The notes under the pieces: model-generated | What the model saw: the letters and a program-made list of their open reading frames with translations, nothing else | The model's database searches: none | What the model was told of the DNA's origin: nothing | Shown: piece after piece, positions 38,060-46,754 of the stretch | Position numbering within the stretch: position 1 is the stretch's first letter | Layout of the letters: every line of letters begins with the position of its first letter | Origin: Photobacterium phosphoreum | GTDB lineage: Bacteria > Pseudomonadota > Gammaproteobacteria > Enterobacterales > Vibrionaceae | Assembly (NCBI RefSeq): GCF_002954725.1 | Contig: NZ_MSCQ01000002.1 | Coordinates: 1,124,785-1,188,784, forward strand | Length of the DNA stretch: 64,000 bases | Direction of reading: 5' to 3' | Made by a program: the position numbers and the translations under genes

Positions 38060-39076
38060 ATGGCAACGATGAAAGATATCGCAAAATTAGCAGGGGTTTC
38101 TACATCCACTGTGAGCCATGTTATTAACAAGAACCGCTTTGTCAGTGAAGAAATTTCACAGCGGGTGAATAACGCCGCTAAAGAACTGCATTACAGTGGT
38201 CCTTCGGTATTGGCACGTAGCTTTAAAGTGAATCGTACCAAAACCTTAGGCATGTTGGTGACGACATCAACCAATCCTTTTTTTGGTGAAGTGGTAAAAG
38301 GCGTAGAGCGTAGCTGTTATCAGAATGGTTATAGCCTTATTCTGTGCAATACCGAAGGTGATCACCAACGGATGCGCGAATCGATTAATACTTTATTGCA
38401 AAAGCGGGTTGATGGCTTGATCTTGATGTGTTCATCGCTAGAAGGTGAACGGATTGAAATGTTTGATCATTACCCTGATATTCCCGTTGTGGTGATGGAT
38501 TGGGGATCAATGCTATTTAGTAGTGATAAGATTCAAGATAACTCGCTGCGGGGTGGTTATATGGCGACCCAATATTTGATAGCCGCTGGCCATACTGATA
38601 TTGGTTGTATTACAGGACCTTTGATTCGTTACCAAGCGCAAATGCGTTATGAAGGTTATAAGCGCGCGATCAATGAAGCGGGTTTAATCTTTAATGCCGA
38701 TTGGATTGTGGAAGCCGATTTTGAATGTGAAGGTGGTTATGATGCCTTTATGAAAATGCAGCAACATGACTGCTTACCCAGTGCTATTTTTGTGTCTAAT
38801 GACATGATGGCAATGGGGGTTATTAATGCCGCGAATGAGTGTGGTATTGATATTCCCAATGATTTATCCCTGATTGGTTATGACGATATTCATATTGCAA
38901 AATTTATGTCGCCCGCATTGACCACTATCCATCAGCCAAAGTACCGATTAGGGCAGGCTGCAGTGGAAACCTTACTTAAACGGTTAGATAATCCAACCAG
39001 TGATGCCCAAACTATTCAACTTGAGCCAACCTTAGTGACTCGTAGCAGTGTGAAGGTTATCGCTGACAGCCATTAA
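38060..39076 (+). CDS. rbsR: Ribose operon repressor, LacI family
   Basis: The 338-residue protein has an N-terminal LacI helix-turn-helix (MKDIAKLAGVSTSTVSHVIN) and hinge (VLARSFKVNRTKT). A periplasmic-binding-protein-like effector domain follows, with STNPFFGEVVKGVERSCYQ and the C-terminal GYDDIHIAKFMSPALTTI. The sequence tracks E. coli RbsR closely over its whole length. It should bind the two palindromes at 33807 and 33937 and be released by ribose. It starts 35 bases after rbsK and ends in a strong terminator. Confidence 0.94.
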   Translation: MATMKDIAKLAGVSTSTVSHVINKNRFVSEEISQRVNNAAKELHYSGPSVLARSFKVNRTKTLGMLVTTSTNPFFGEVVKGVERSCYQNGYSLILCNTEGDHQRMRESINTLLQKRVDGLILMCSSLEGERIEMFDHYPDIPVVVMDWGSMLFSSDKIQDNSLRGGYMATQYLIAAGHTDIGCITGPLIRYQAQMRYEGYKRAINEAGLIFNADWIVEADFECEGGYDAFMKMQQHDCLPSAIFVSNDMMAMGVINAANECGIDIPNDLSLIGYDDIHIAKFMSPALTTIHQPKYRLGQAAVETLLKRLDNPTSDAQTIQLEPTLVTRSSVKVIADSH

Positions 39077-39118
39077 TCTGTCGTATCACCCAATATTGAA
39101 TAACATAATGTTTTACTA

Positions 39119-39153
39119 AGATGATAAGTTTCCCCACTTATCATCTTTTTTTT
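39119..39153 (+). terminator. Intrinsic terminator of the ribose operon
   Basis: The perfect 11-bp stem AGATGATAAGT/ACTTATCATCT is followed by eight T. Confidence 0.93.
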
Positions 39154-39273
39154 GCTCAAATAGTATCAACTTACGCCAATAGATTATAATTTAGATATCG
39201 GTATGTTACTGATGAAACTGATGTTCTTCATGTCATGACTCAATAGATAACCTTGTGAAAGGAGATCAGACAA

Positions 39274-40206
39274 TTGAACCGTAAAATAGATGACTCATTA
39301 GCCGTGTGGCTAGATGGATTTAATCTGCAACTGGCCGCATTAAATGCAGCAGGTATTCCGTTGAGTGCAACGCGCGCGCGGCAAGGATTAGCCACTATTA
39401 CACAGTCATTGGTTACTGATATCCCTCCTATAGCAATGATTATTGATGATGCTATTGAGCATGTGCCAATCAGGGTATATCACCCGCAACCTCAACAACT
39501 ATTGCCTATTTTGATGTATTTTCATGGTGGTGGGCATGTTGCGGGCAGTATTGATGTCTATGATCCTATCTGCCGTAAATTAGCGTTAGCCTGTCAGCAT
39601 ATTATTGTTGCGGTTGATTATCGCTTAGCGCCTGAACATCCTTATCCTGCCGCAGTTGATGATGCTTATTTATGTTTACAGCATTTGCTACCAACACTGG
39701 ATCGGATTGGTATTGGTTATATATCACGGATTGCGATTGGCGGTGATTCTGCTGGTGGTGCGCTCGCGGCGACAATGTGTGCATTAACACAAGATGATGA
39801 TACGGTGAAAATTAGTAAGCAAGTGCTTATTTATCCTAGCCTTGATTACACCTTATCGTTGCCTTCGACGGTGATTAATAGCCATAATTATTTTCTACAG
39901 ACAAATAAAATTCGATGGTATTTTGAGCAATACTTTCAGGACCAGTATGATCAATATAAAGCCTCACCATTATGGCTGCCAATATGTGCGACATTTCCTG
40001 AAACATTAATGATCACGACTGAGTTTTGTCCACTACGGGATGAAGGGGTTTATTATTATCTCAAATTACGTCAGCAAGGTATTTGTGCCCAGCATTACCA
40101 CGTTCCTGATATGGTGCATGCATTTTTAAATCTAGAGAATATCGTGCCACAGCATTGTCAGCAGACATATGAAAAAATAGGGGAATTTTTGTTTGAAGAT
40201 CAGTAA
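39274..40206 (+). CDS. Alpha/beta hydrolase of the hormone-sensitive-lipase (HSL) esterase family
   Basis: The 310-residue protein has the oxyanion motif YFHGGGHVAGS near residues 82-92 and the nucleophile elbow GGDSAGGALA near residue 155. The acid LRDEG and a His in MVHAF near the C terminus complete the site. It would hydrolyse small acyl esters. The only in-frame start is TTG at 39274, supported by AAAGGAG about nine bases upstream. It may remove acetyl groups from sugars in the adjacent polysaccharide locus, but it has its own leader region. Confidence 0.85.
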   Translation: MNRKIDDSLAVWLDGFNLQLAALNAAGIPLSATRARQGLATITQSLVTDIPPIAMIIDDAIEHVPIRVYHPQPQQLLPILMYFHGGGHVAGSIDVYDPICRKLALACQHIIVAVDYRLAPEHPYPAAVDDAYLCLQHLLPTLDRIGIGYISRIAIGGDSAGGALAATMCALTQDDDTVKISKQVLIYPSLDYTLSLPSTVINSHNYFLQTNKIRWYFEQYFQDQYDQYKASPLWLPICATFPETLMITTEFCPLRDEGVYYYLKLRQQGICAQHYHVPDMVHAFLNLENIVPQHCQQTYEKIGEFLFEDQ

Positions 40207-40536
40207 ATAAGATAAGTGAAGCCGTAAGCAATAATGTTCAATATTACTTACGACTCAATGATGGTGGAATACTTGTTTCATTATTCAAACATTGACTCTA
40301 GTAGTAAATATAAGCCGCGTAATAAATCCATATAACACCTTCCATAGTGAATTGTTTTTTAATTTCGGTTCAATCCAGAATAGTGCGATTGCATAGTAAG
40401 TCAATGGTTGGTGGGTGAAAAAAGTGTCTATTGTGAACACTGATCACGAATTGTTATCAATAGGTAATAAATAGAGTTTTTTCAATGTGTTTTAGAATAT
40501 TATTGTCAGGATACCGACACAATATAAGGATTATAG
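40207..40536. other. Intergenic region before the SemiSWEET gene
   Basis: These 330 bases contain a dyad (CGTAAG-AATA and TATT-CTTACG) at 40223-40252 without a T tract, possibly a weak terminator for the esterase gene. AT-rich sequence follows, where the next promoter should lie. No gene was seen. Confidence 0.45.
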
Positions 40537-40833
40537 ATGACAACTCGTTTTAAGCATTTAGCAACAGCATTTGAACCTTTTATGTTATTGATGGGGGTCG
40601 TAGGTCCATTAGCAACATTGCCACAGTTATATAAATTATTTTTTTCTCATAGTGAGCATGCTTTAGGGTTATCGTTAACCACATGGGTACTTTATGCGCT
40701 ATTGGCTGCATTATGGGCAGTGTACGGTTTTGTTCATAAAAACCCACCTATTTGGGTTGGCAACAGTTTAGGGTTTTTAATGGATATGGCTATGGTGATT
40801 GGTATCTTTTGGCATACCGGCGGTACGTTTTAA
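40537..40833 (+). CDS. SemiSWEET-type sugar transporter (PQ-loop)
   Basis: The 98-residue protein has three predicted membrane helices, near residues 15-33, 46-65 and 70-92. The PQ motif is in PLATLPQLYKLF and a conserved Asn in the third helix (WVGNSLGFLMD). Bacterial SemiSWEETs dimerise and allow sugars to cross the membrane downhill. It lies immediately before the PL8 lyase gene, so export or uptake of a sugar from that pathway is plausible but unproven. Confidence 0.82.
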   Translation: MTTRFKHLATAFEPFMLLMGVVGPLATLPQLYKLFFSHSEHALGLSLTTWVLYALLAALWAVYGFVHKNPPIWVGNSLGFLMDMAMVIGIFWHTGGTF

Positions 40834-41042
40834 CGCTATAAACACAATTTATATTTAACTATTGTATTAAGTGGTTATTACTTTCGTTTTTACAAATATT
40901 AACTTTCAGTTGTGATATTGTGACTAAAAGCAAAATAATGACCACTTTTTAAACGTTTAATAGTGATGTGTGTACTTTTTTACTTTCAAAATATCCTTTA
41001 CCGTAATTAAACGAAAATTAATAACGGAAGGATAAAGGAATA

Positions 41043-43487
41043 ATGAAACATGCTAATTTAGCGGTATCTATTGCCGTGGTATTATCAACATTAATAGTAC
41101 CTACCCCTGTATTCGCTCAACTTAACACCACACCTGTTGCTAATAATCAACAACCACAGACTTTGGTTGAGTATCAAGCGTTACGCCAACGTTGGGCGGC
41201 GAGCTTTCTTGGTGATGCAACTATTCCTTTCGACGCGATATTAAAACAAACCGTTATTATAACCAATAATGCAGCAGCCCAACATTGGTCATCAATGCTA
41301 ACAGATTCTACTCGTACTAGTTTGTGGAATGATGTGGTTTTAGATGCTCAAACGGATGCGGGTAAAGAGGTATTAGGAGCTAATATCCGCACTTCTTATC
41401 AGCGATTATTTAGTATGGCGAAAGCCTACCGTCTACGTGATGGACAGTTGCAAAATAGTGCTGAGTTATTAACGGCTATTATTGATGGCATGGCATTTCT
41501 GAACCAACATTATTATAAAGTTGGTGCTAAAGAATGGGGTAATTGGTGGCACTGGGAGCTCGGTACACCGAAAGATATTCATAATATTTTAGTGTTGTTA
41601 TATGACCAATTACCGCAGCAATTAATTACCACTCATACTCAAGCAACACGTTATTTCACTCCAGAGACAACCCATTTAGGTGCAGGGCCTGGTGCTGATG
41701 TGTCAAGTAACCCTCATTATCGTTTATCGACGGGGGGTAACCGCACTGATAATACTCAAGTGGTTATTCTACGAGGTATTCTGGATAACAATAGCGCTGA
41801 AATAGAAGCCTCTATCGCTGCTTTATCACCCGTATTAGCGGAAGTGACAACCAGTGATGGCTTTTATAGTGATGGTAGCTTTTTACAGCATTACGATATT
41901 GCCTATAACGGCACTTATGGCAATGTATTACTTAATGGTTTAGGGGCGCAATTACATTTAGTGGCGGGCTCACCTTGGCAAGCAACCGATCCTGTGCTTA
42001 AAAATATTTACCCTATTATTTTTAAAAGTTACGCGCCATTATTGGAACGTGGCACCATGATGGAGTTTGTGAACGGGCGTGCTATTTCTCGGCCTACAGA
42101 ACAAGGCCATCATGTTGGTCATTTAGTGATTGCTTCATTATTACATTATCTTGATGGCGCCGATCCACAAACAAAATTACGGTTACAAGATTTAATTAAA
42201 ACACAGATCACGCAAGATACGTCTATTGATTTTTTTACTTCGATTAATCATGTTGGTAACTACCAAAAAGCCAAACTATTAATGGCTGATACCAGTATTA
42301 ATGGCGAGCAACAGTTGCAAGGTTTCTTTAATTATCCAGCAATGGATCGCGTCGTTTATCGTGGTGATGATTGGACCTTTAGTTTAGCAATGCATTCTAG
42401 CCGTCTTGGTAATTTTGAATGTATGAATAATGAAAATAAACAAGGGTGGTTTACTGGAGATGGGATGGGCTATCTCTACAATGGTCAACTTGATCATTAC
42501 CAAGACTATTGGCCGGCAGTAAACCGTTATCGACTAGAAGGAACCACGGTCGATAATCAATTGATGTCTGATTGTGGTGGTCAGCGAAATCAAATTCGAG
42601 GGGGGCGTCAAACACAAATGGATTGGGTTGGCTCGGTGGCTTTGAAAGAGATTGGTGCTGCAGGCATGGCGTTTAGCAACTGGGATAATACGTTAACGGC
42701 TAATAAGTCATGGTTTATGTTTGAAGATGAGATCGTGATGCTAGGCTCAGATATTAGTTCTACAACTCAAGCTGATATTACCACAACCGTGATGAATCGA
42801 AAATTAGCCGAAGTTGGTAATAATAAGCTGTTTGTTAACGGTAAGCGTTGGCAACCACAATTAAGCCACACCATGAAATTACGGACATTAACACTTAGCA
42901 ATAATGAGCTTGATGATGCAGATATTAGCTATGTATTCTTACAGCCAACCACCGTTACTGTTGAACAGCAATTACGCAGTGGTGATTGGAGTGAAATTGG
43001 AACGCGTAGTGGACAAGTGAGTGCAAATTTTGTTGCCGCCACCATAGAACAAACACCTCAGAATGATCATTATGCCTATGTATTACTGCCTAATGCGGAT
43101 AAAGAAGATGCTCAAGAGTTTGTTGAAGAAATGCCGATTAAAGTACGTCGTAATGATCACTTAGCCCATATCGTCACTCATAAAGATGAAGAGATAACAG
43201 CAGCTAATGTATGGACAGACCAAGCCGTTGTAATCACCAAGCAGATCACTGCAGTTTCCAAAATGGCGATCATGGTTGAAAAAGATGATCGTGAGTTAAA
43301 TATAGTGGTTAGTGATCCATTACAAACGCAAACGATGTTACATATAAAGTTAAATAAGTCAGTTAAGATTGAAACTGATTCTGAGCAGCGATTACAACTT
43401 GATGGGCAAGGAAATCTGATGATTAATGTCGAAGGTTTAGTTGGTCAAAGTTATCCGTTTACTCTGAAAAAATTATCTGCTAGCTAA
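41043..43487 (+). CDS. Polysaccharide lyase family 8 (chondroitin/hyaluronate lyase type)
   Basis: The 814-residue protein has a signal peptide (residues 1-25, ending VFA). A helical toroid domain (40-400) contains the catalytic set: Asn233 in GGNRTD, and His283 and Tyr292 in LQHYDIAYNGTY. Beta-sandwich domains run to the C terminus. The spacing of His and Tyr (nine residues) matches PL8 enzymes. It cleaves uronic-acid-containing glycosaminoglycans by beta-elimination in the periplasm or outside the cell. The sulfatase and tagatose-bisphosphate aldolase nearby favour chondroitin sulfate over hyaluronan or xanthan. Confidence 0.9.
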   Translation: MKHANLAVSIAVVLSTLIVPTPVFAQLNTTPVANNQQPQTLVEYQALRQRWAASFLGDATIPFDAILKQTVIITNNAAAQHWSSMLTDSTRTSLWNDVVLDAQTDAGKEVLGANIRTSYQRLFSMAKAYRLRDGQLQNSAELLTAIIDGMAFLNQHYYKVGAKEWGNWWHWELGTPKDIHNILVLLYDQLPQQLITTHTQATRYFTPETTHLGAGPGADVSSNPHYRLSTGGNRTDNTQVVILRGILDNNSAEIEASIAALSPVLAEVTTSDGFYSDGSFLQHYDIAYNGTYGNVLLNGLGAQLHLVAGSPWQATDPVLKNIYPIIFKSYAPLLERGTMMEFVNGRAISRPTEQGHHVGHLVIASLLHYLDGADPQTKLRLQDLIKTQITQDTSIDFFTSINHVGNYQKAKLLMADTSINGEQQLQGFFNYPAMDRVVYRGDDWTFSLAMHSSRLGNFECMNNENKQGWFTGDGMGYLYNGQLDHYQDYWPAVNRYRLEGTTVDNQLMSDCGGQRNQIRGGRQTQMDWVGSVALKEIGAAGMAFSNWDNTLTANKSWFMFEDEIVMLGSDISSTTQADITTTVMNRKLAEVGNNKLFVNGKRWQPQLSHTMKLRTLTLSNNELDDADISYVFLQPTTVTVEQQLRSGDWSEIGTRSGQVSANFVAATIEQTPQNDHYAYVLLPNADKEDAQEFVEEMPIKVRRNDHLAHIVTHKDEEITAANVWTDQAVVITKQITAVSKMAIMVEKDDRELNIVVSDPLQTQTMLHIKLNKSVKIETDSEQRLQLDGQGNLMINVEGLVGQSYPFTLKKLSAS

Positions 43488-43695
43488 TGTGAGCCGTAAA
43501 CTTTGCTCTATAACTGTTGCTGATATGTATTTATATATTCAGCAGCAGTTTTTTTATTTTTATTTTCTGCGTTATAAGACAAAACACTTACGTTAGCTTT
43601 CATTTTTATTCGTTTGTGATCCTTGCCGCTTTAATCTTTCGTTTTCTTTCGTATTATGCGTTATCAGTATTTCGAAAGTCTTTTAAAGGTTCATT

Positions 43696-44979
43696 ATGGC
43701 TTTGTCTTCATTCCATTCTCAGCAAGCACGTTTTCATATGATGGCTAAGCCAACCAGTTATCGTTGTAATTTAAAGTGTGATTACTGCTTTTATTTAGAA
43801 AAAGAAACCGTGGTTGGTAATACCAGTAGTAACAGTTGTGGATCGGCTGCAAGTACGACGAATGCGGCCATACCAAGTAGTGATCAAATGTCAGATGCCA
43901 CGTTAAAGCGTTATGTCCGCTATTATATTGCCAGCCAAAATAGCACTGAAATCGACTTTTCATGGCAGGGGGGAGAGCCCACGCTTGCTGGGCTAGATTT
44001 TTTCCGCAACGTGGTTAAATATCAAGCCCAATATGGCGCGGGTAAAAATATTACCAATAGCTTTCAAACCAATGCGGTGGCGATTAATCGGCAGTGGGCG
44101 CAATTTTTTGCCGAACATAATTTTCTGATTGGCGTTTCTGTGGATGGTACTCCTGAAGTACATGATAAATATCGTATTTCAGTGAACGGTAAACCCACTT
44201 TTGAGCGAGTTAAAAAAGCGATTGAGTTACTTTTAGAATATCAGGTTGAATTTAATATTCTTACGGTTATCAATGATCAAAATTGGCATAAAGGCCGTGA
44301 GACTTACCGCTTTTTAACCTCACTTGGAGCGCGTCACTTACAGTTTATTCCTATCGTTGAAGTCCAACCGCAATATCAAACTAATACCAGCGGTCATTAT
44401 TCACCTCAAAAAGATGCACCATTAACCCATTTTTCAGTGCCTGCTGAGGGTTATGGTCAGTTTATGAGTGAAGTGTTTGATGAGTGGTTACAGCACGATG
44501 TCGGTACTGTGTTTGTGCGAATGTTTGACAGTATTTTAGCGACATGGCTTGGGTATCCTGCCTCTGTTTGCGTGCAATCAAAAGAATGTGGTCAAGCGAT
44601 GGTGATTGAAGCCAATGGCGATATTTATTCGTGTGATCATTATGTTTATCCCGCCAATAAACTCGGCAATATTGCGACCACAGAACTTGTGAAACTCGCG
44701 ACCAGTAAACAACAACAGCGTTTTGGCAGTGCTAAATCTCAAAAGCTGACTCAACAATGTCAGCAATGTGAGGTGCATGGGTTGTGTTATGGCGGTTGCC
44801 CTAAACATCGTTTGGTGAGTGTTGTGGGTGAAAAGCATAAACAAAATTATCTGTGTGGTTCCTATCAGCAGATTTTCCGCCATACCGCTCCTGCAATGCA
44901 CATGATGAGTCAGGCGATTCAACAAGGTGGTACAGCAGTAGATGCATTACCTTATTTAGCGCAACTTCGCTCAGCATAA
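43696..44979 (+). CDS. Anaerobic sulfatase-maturating enzyme (radical SAM, SPASM)
   Basis: The 427-residue protein has the radical SAM cluster Cys24-x3-Cys28-x2-Cys31 and the WQGGEPTLAG motif near residue 95. C-terminal SPASM cysteines include CQQCEVHGLCYGGCPKHR. It oxidises the active-site Cys of sulfatases to formylglycine in the cytoplasm. Between the first cluster and the next helix it has a Ser/Asn/Ala-rich insertion of about 17 residues compared with E. coli AslB. The sulfatase gene 70 bases downstream is the obvious client. Confidence 0.92.
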   Translation: MALSSFHSQQARFHMMAKPTSYRCNLKCDYCFYLEKETVVGNTSSNSCGSAASTTNAAIPSSDQMSDATLKRYVRYYIASQNSTEIDFSWQGGEPTLAGLDFFRNVVKYQAQYGAGKNITNSFQTNAVAINRQWAQFFAEHNFLIGVSVDGTPEVHDKYRISVNGKPTFERVKKAIELLLEYQVEFNILTVINDQNWHKGRETYRFLTSLGARHLQFIPIVEVQPQYQTNTSGHYSPQKDAPLTHFSVPAEGYGQFMSEVFDEWLQHDVGTVFVRMFDSILATWLGYPASVCVQSKECGQAMVIEANGDIYSCDHYVYPANKLGNIATTELVKLATSKQQQRFGSAKSQKLTQQCQQCEVHGLCYGGCPKHRLVSVVGEKHKQNYLCGSYQQIFRHTAPAMHMMSQAIQQGGTAVDALPYLAQLRSA

Positions 44980-45049
44980 TATTAGTTATTTAATTGAATT
45001 TAAAGCCATATTGCTGTGTGTTACAGCAGTATATTACAAGGAGTATATA

Positions 45050-46669
45050 ATGAATCTGTCCTCGACGAAGAAGACGGTAATTGCGAGTTTTGTGGCTGCT
45101 GCCTGCATGGCCTCTTCTACTGTGGTGAATGCAGCCCCAGAGACTGCCACTGCAAAACAACCCAATGTATTATTAGTGGTGATGGATGATCTGGGGACAG
45201 GTCAGTTAGATTTTGCATTAGACAGTTTAGATAAAAAGACCTTGGCTGATCGTCCTGTCCCAGTACGTTATCAAGGTGATTTTGATAAAATGGTGGATGC
45301 TGCTAAACGTGCAATGCCAACCGTGGCAAGTTTAGCTCAGCAAGGCGTGAAGATGACCAATGCCTTTGTGGCTCACCCTGTTTGTGGTCCTTCGCGTGCG
45401 GGTATTTTTACCGGTCGTTACCCAACCAGTTTTGGTACTTACAGTAATGATGATGCGCTGCAAGGTGTGCCATTAGACATCAAACTACTTCCTGCTCTAT
45501 TTCAAGAAAATGGCTACAATACTGCCAATATTGGTAAGTGGCACAATTCAAAAATAAGCAGTAAAAATGCCGTTGCAGATAACAACAAAACGCGTGATTA
45601 CCACGATAATCAGATCCCTGTCACCCCCAAAGAATATTCACCAGAACAACGTGGATTTAATTATTCCTACAGTTTTTACGCCTCTGGTGCCGCGTTATGG
45701 GATTCACCTGCTATTTATCAAAATGGTAAAAATATTCCAGCACCGGGTTATTTAACCCATAACTTAACCAATGAAGCGTTGCAGTTTATAGAGCAAAGTG
45801 GCGATAAACCGTTCTTTATTAACCTTGCGTTTAGTGTGCCGCATATTCCCTTAGAAGAAGCGTCACCTGCGAAATATATGGAGCGTTTTAAAACGGGTAA
45901 CGTTGAAGCAGATAAATATTTTGCGGCGATCAATGCTGCCGATGAAGGGCTTGGACAAATTGTTGAACTGCTGAAGAAAAAGGGTGAATTAGACAATACG
46001 CTCATTTTCTTCTTATCGGATAATGGCGCGGTACATGAGTCACCAATGCCAATGAATGGTATGGATCGTGGCTATAAAGGCCAGATGTATAACGGTGGTG
46101 TGCGGGTGCCATTTGTTGCTTATTGGCCGAAGCATATTCCTGCTGGTGGTACCAATGATACTTTGATCTCAGCATTAGATATTTTGCCAACAGCACTGAC
46201 AGCGGCGGGGATTACTATTCCAGCAGAAATGAAGGTTGATGGTAAAAATATTTTGCCAGTGCTTGAAGGTAAAACAAAACAATCGCCACACCAATACATT
46301 TACTGGGCTGGCCCTGGTGCCAAGCATTACAGTGAAGAAAATGATGCATTTTGGCACGGCTACTGGAAATGGATCACTTATGAATCGAATGATATTCCTA
46401 AAAATCCAAATGTAGAGAAATTATCAAAAGGTTCATGGGCAATTCGTGATCAAGAATGGGCATTGTATTTCTATGATGATGGCACTAATAAAGTGAAATT
46501 ATTCAATGACAAGCTTGATCCAAGTGAACGAAAAGATCTGGCTCTGCAATACCCACAAAAAGTGAAGCAAATGAAACAAGCTTTTTATGAGTGGATCAAA
46601 GATAAACCTAAGCCAGTGGCATGGGGACAAGATCGTTATCAAGTATTAACTGAATCAGCAAAAGGTTAA
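45050..46669 (+). CDS. Secreted type I sulfatase (Cys type), probably for chondroitin sulfate
   Basis: The 539-residue protein has a signal peptide of about 28 residues and metal-binding VVMDDLG near residue 43. The maturation motif CGPSRAGIFTGRY has the Cys to be modified at residue 112, and FLSDNGA is further on. Formylglycine formation by the adjoining radical SAM enzyme is expected. It would remove sulfate esters from glycosaminoglycan fragments. The ATG at 45050 follows AAGGAG; a longer frame from 45011 is not supported. The sulfate position attacked cannot be read from sequence. Confidence 0.9.
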   Translation: MNLSSTKKTVIASFVAAACMASSTVVNAAPETATAKQPNVLLVVMDDLGTGQLDFALDSLDKKTLADRPVPVRYQGDFDKMVDAAKRAMPTVASLAQQGVKMTNAFVAHPVCGPSRAGIFTGRYPTSFGTYSNDDALQGVPLDIKLLPALFQENGYNTANIGKWHNSKISSKNAVADNNKTRDYHDNQIPVTPKEYSPEQRGFNYSYSFYASGAALWDSPAIYQNGKNIPAPGYLTHNLTNEALQFIEQSGDKPFFINLAFSVPHIPLEEASPAKYMERFKTGNVEADKYFAAINAADEGLGQIVELLKKKGELDNTLIFFLSDNGAVHESPMPMNGMDRGYKGQMYNGGVRVPFVAYWPKHIPAGGTNDTLISALDILPTALTAAGITIPAEMKVDGKNILPVLEGKTKQSPHQYIYWAGPGAKHYSEENDAFWHGYWKWITYESNDIPKNPNVEKLSKGSWAIRDQEWALYFYDDGTNKVKLFNDKLDPSERKDLALQYPQKVKQMKQAFYEWIKDKPKPVAWGQDRYQVLTESAKG

Positions 46670-46754
46670 TAACAAATTATATATTATCGCATCACCGTTA
46701 TGTTGAAGGGATATCAATATGATCGTGGTGCGTTATTGTCCATGGAGGACGACA

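Noticed and set aside
40223..40252. Dyad after the esterase gene as a true terminator
   Set aside because: It has mismatches and no T tract on either side, so it is only mentioned in the intergenic entry.
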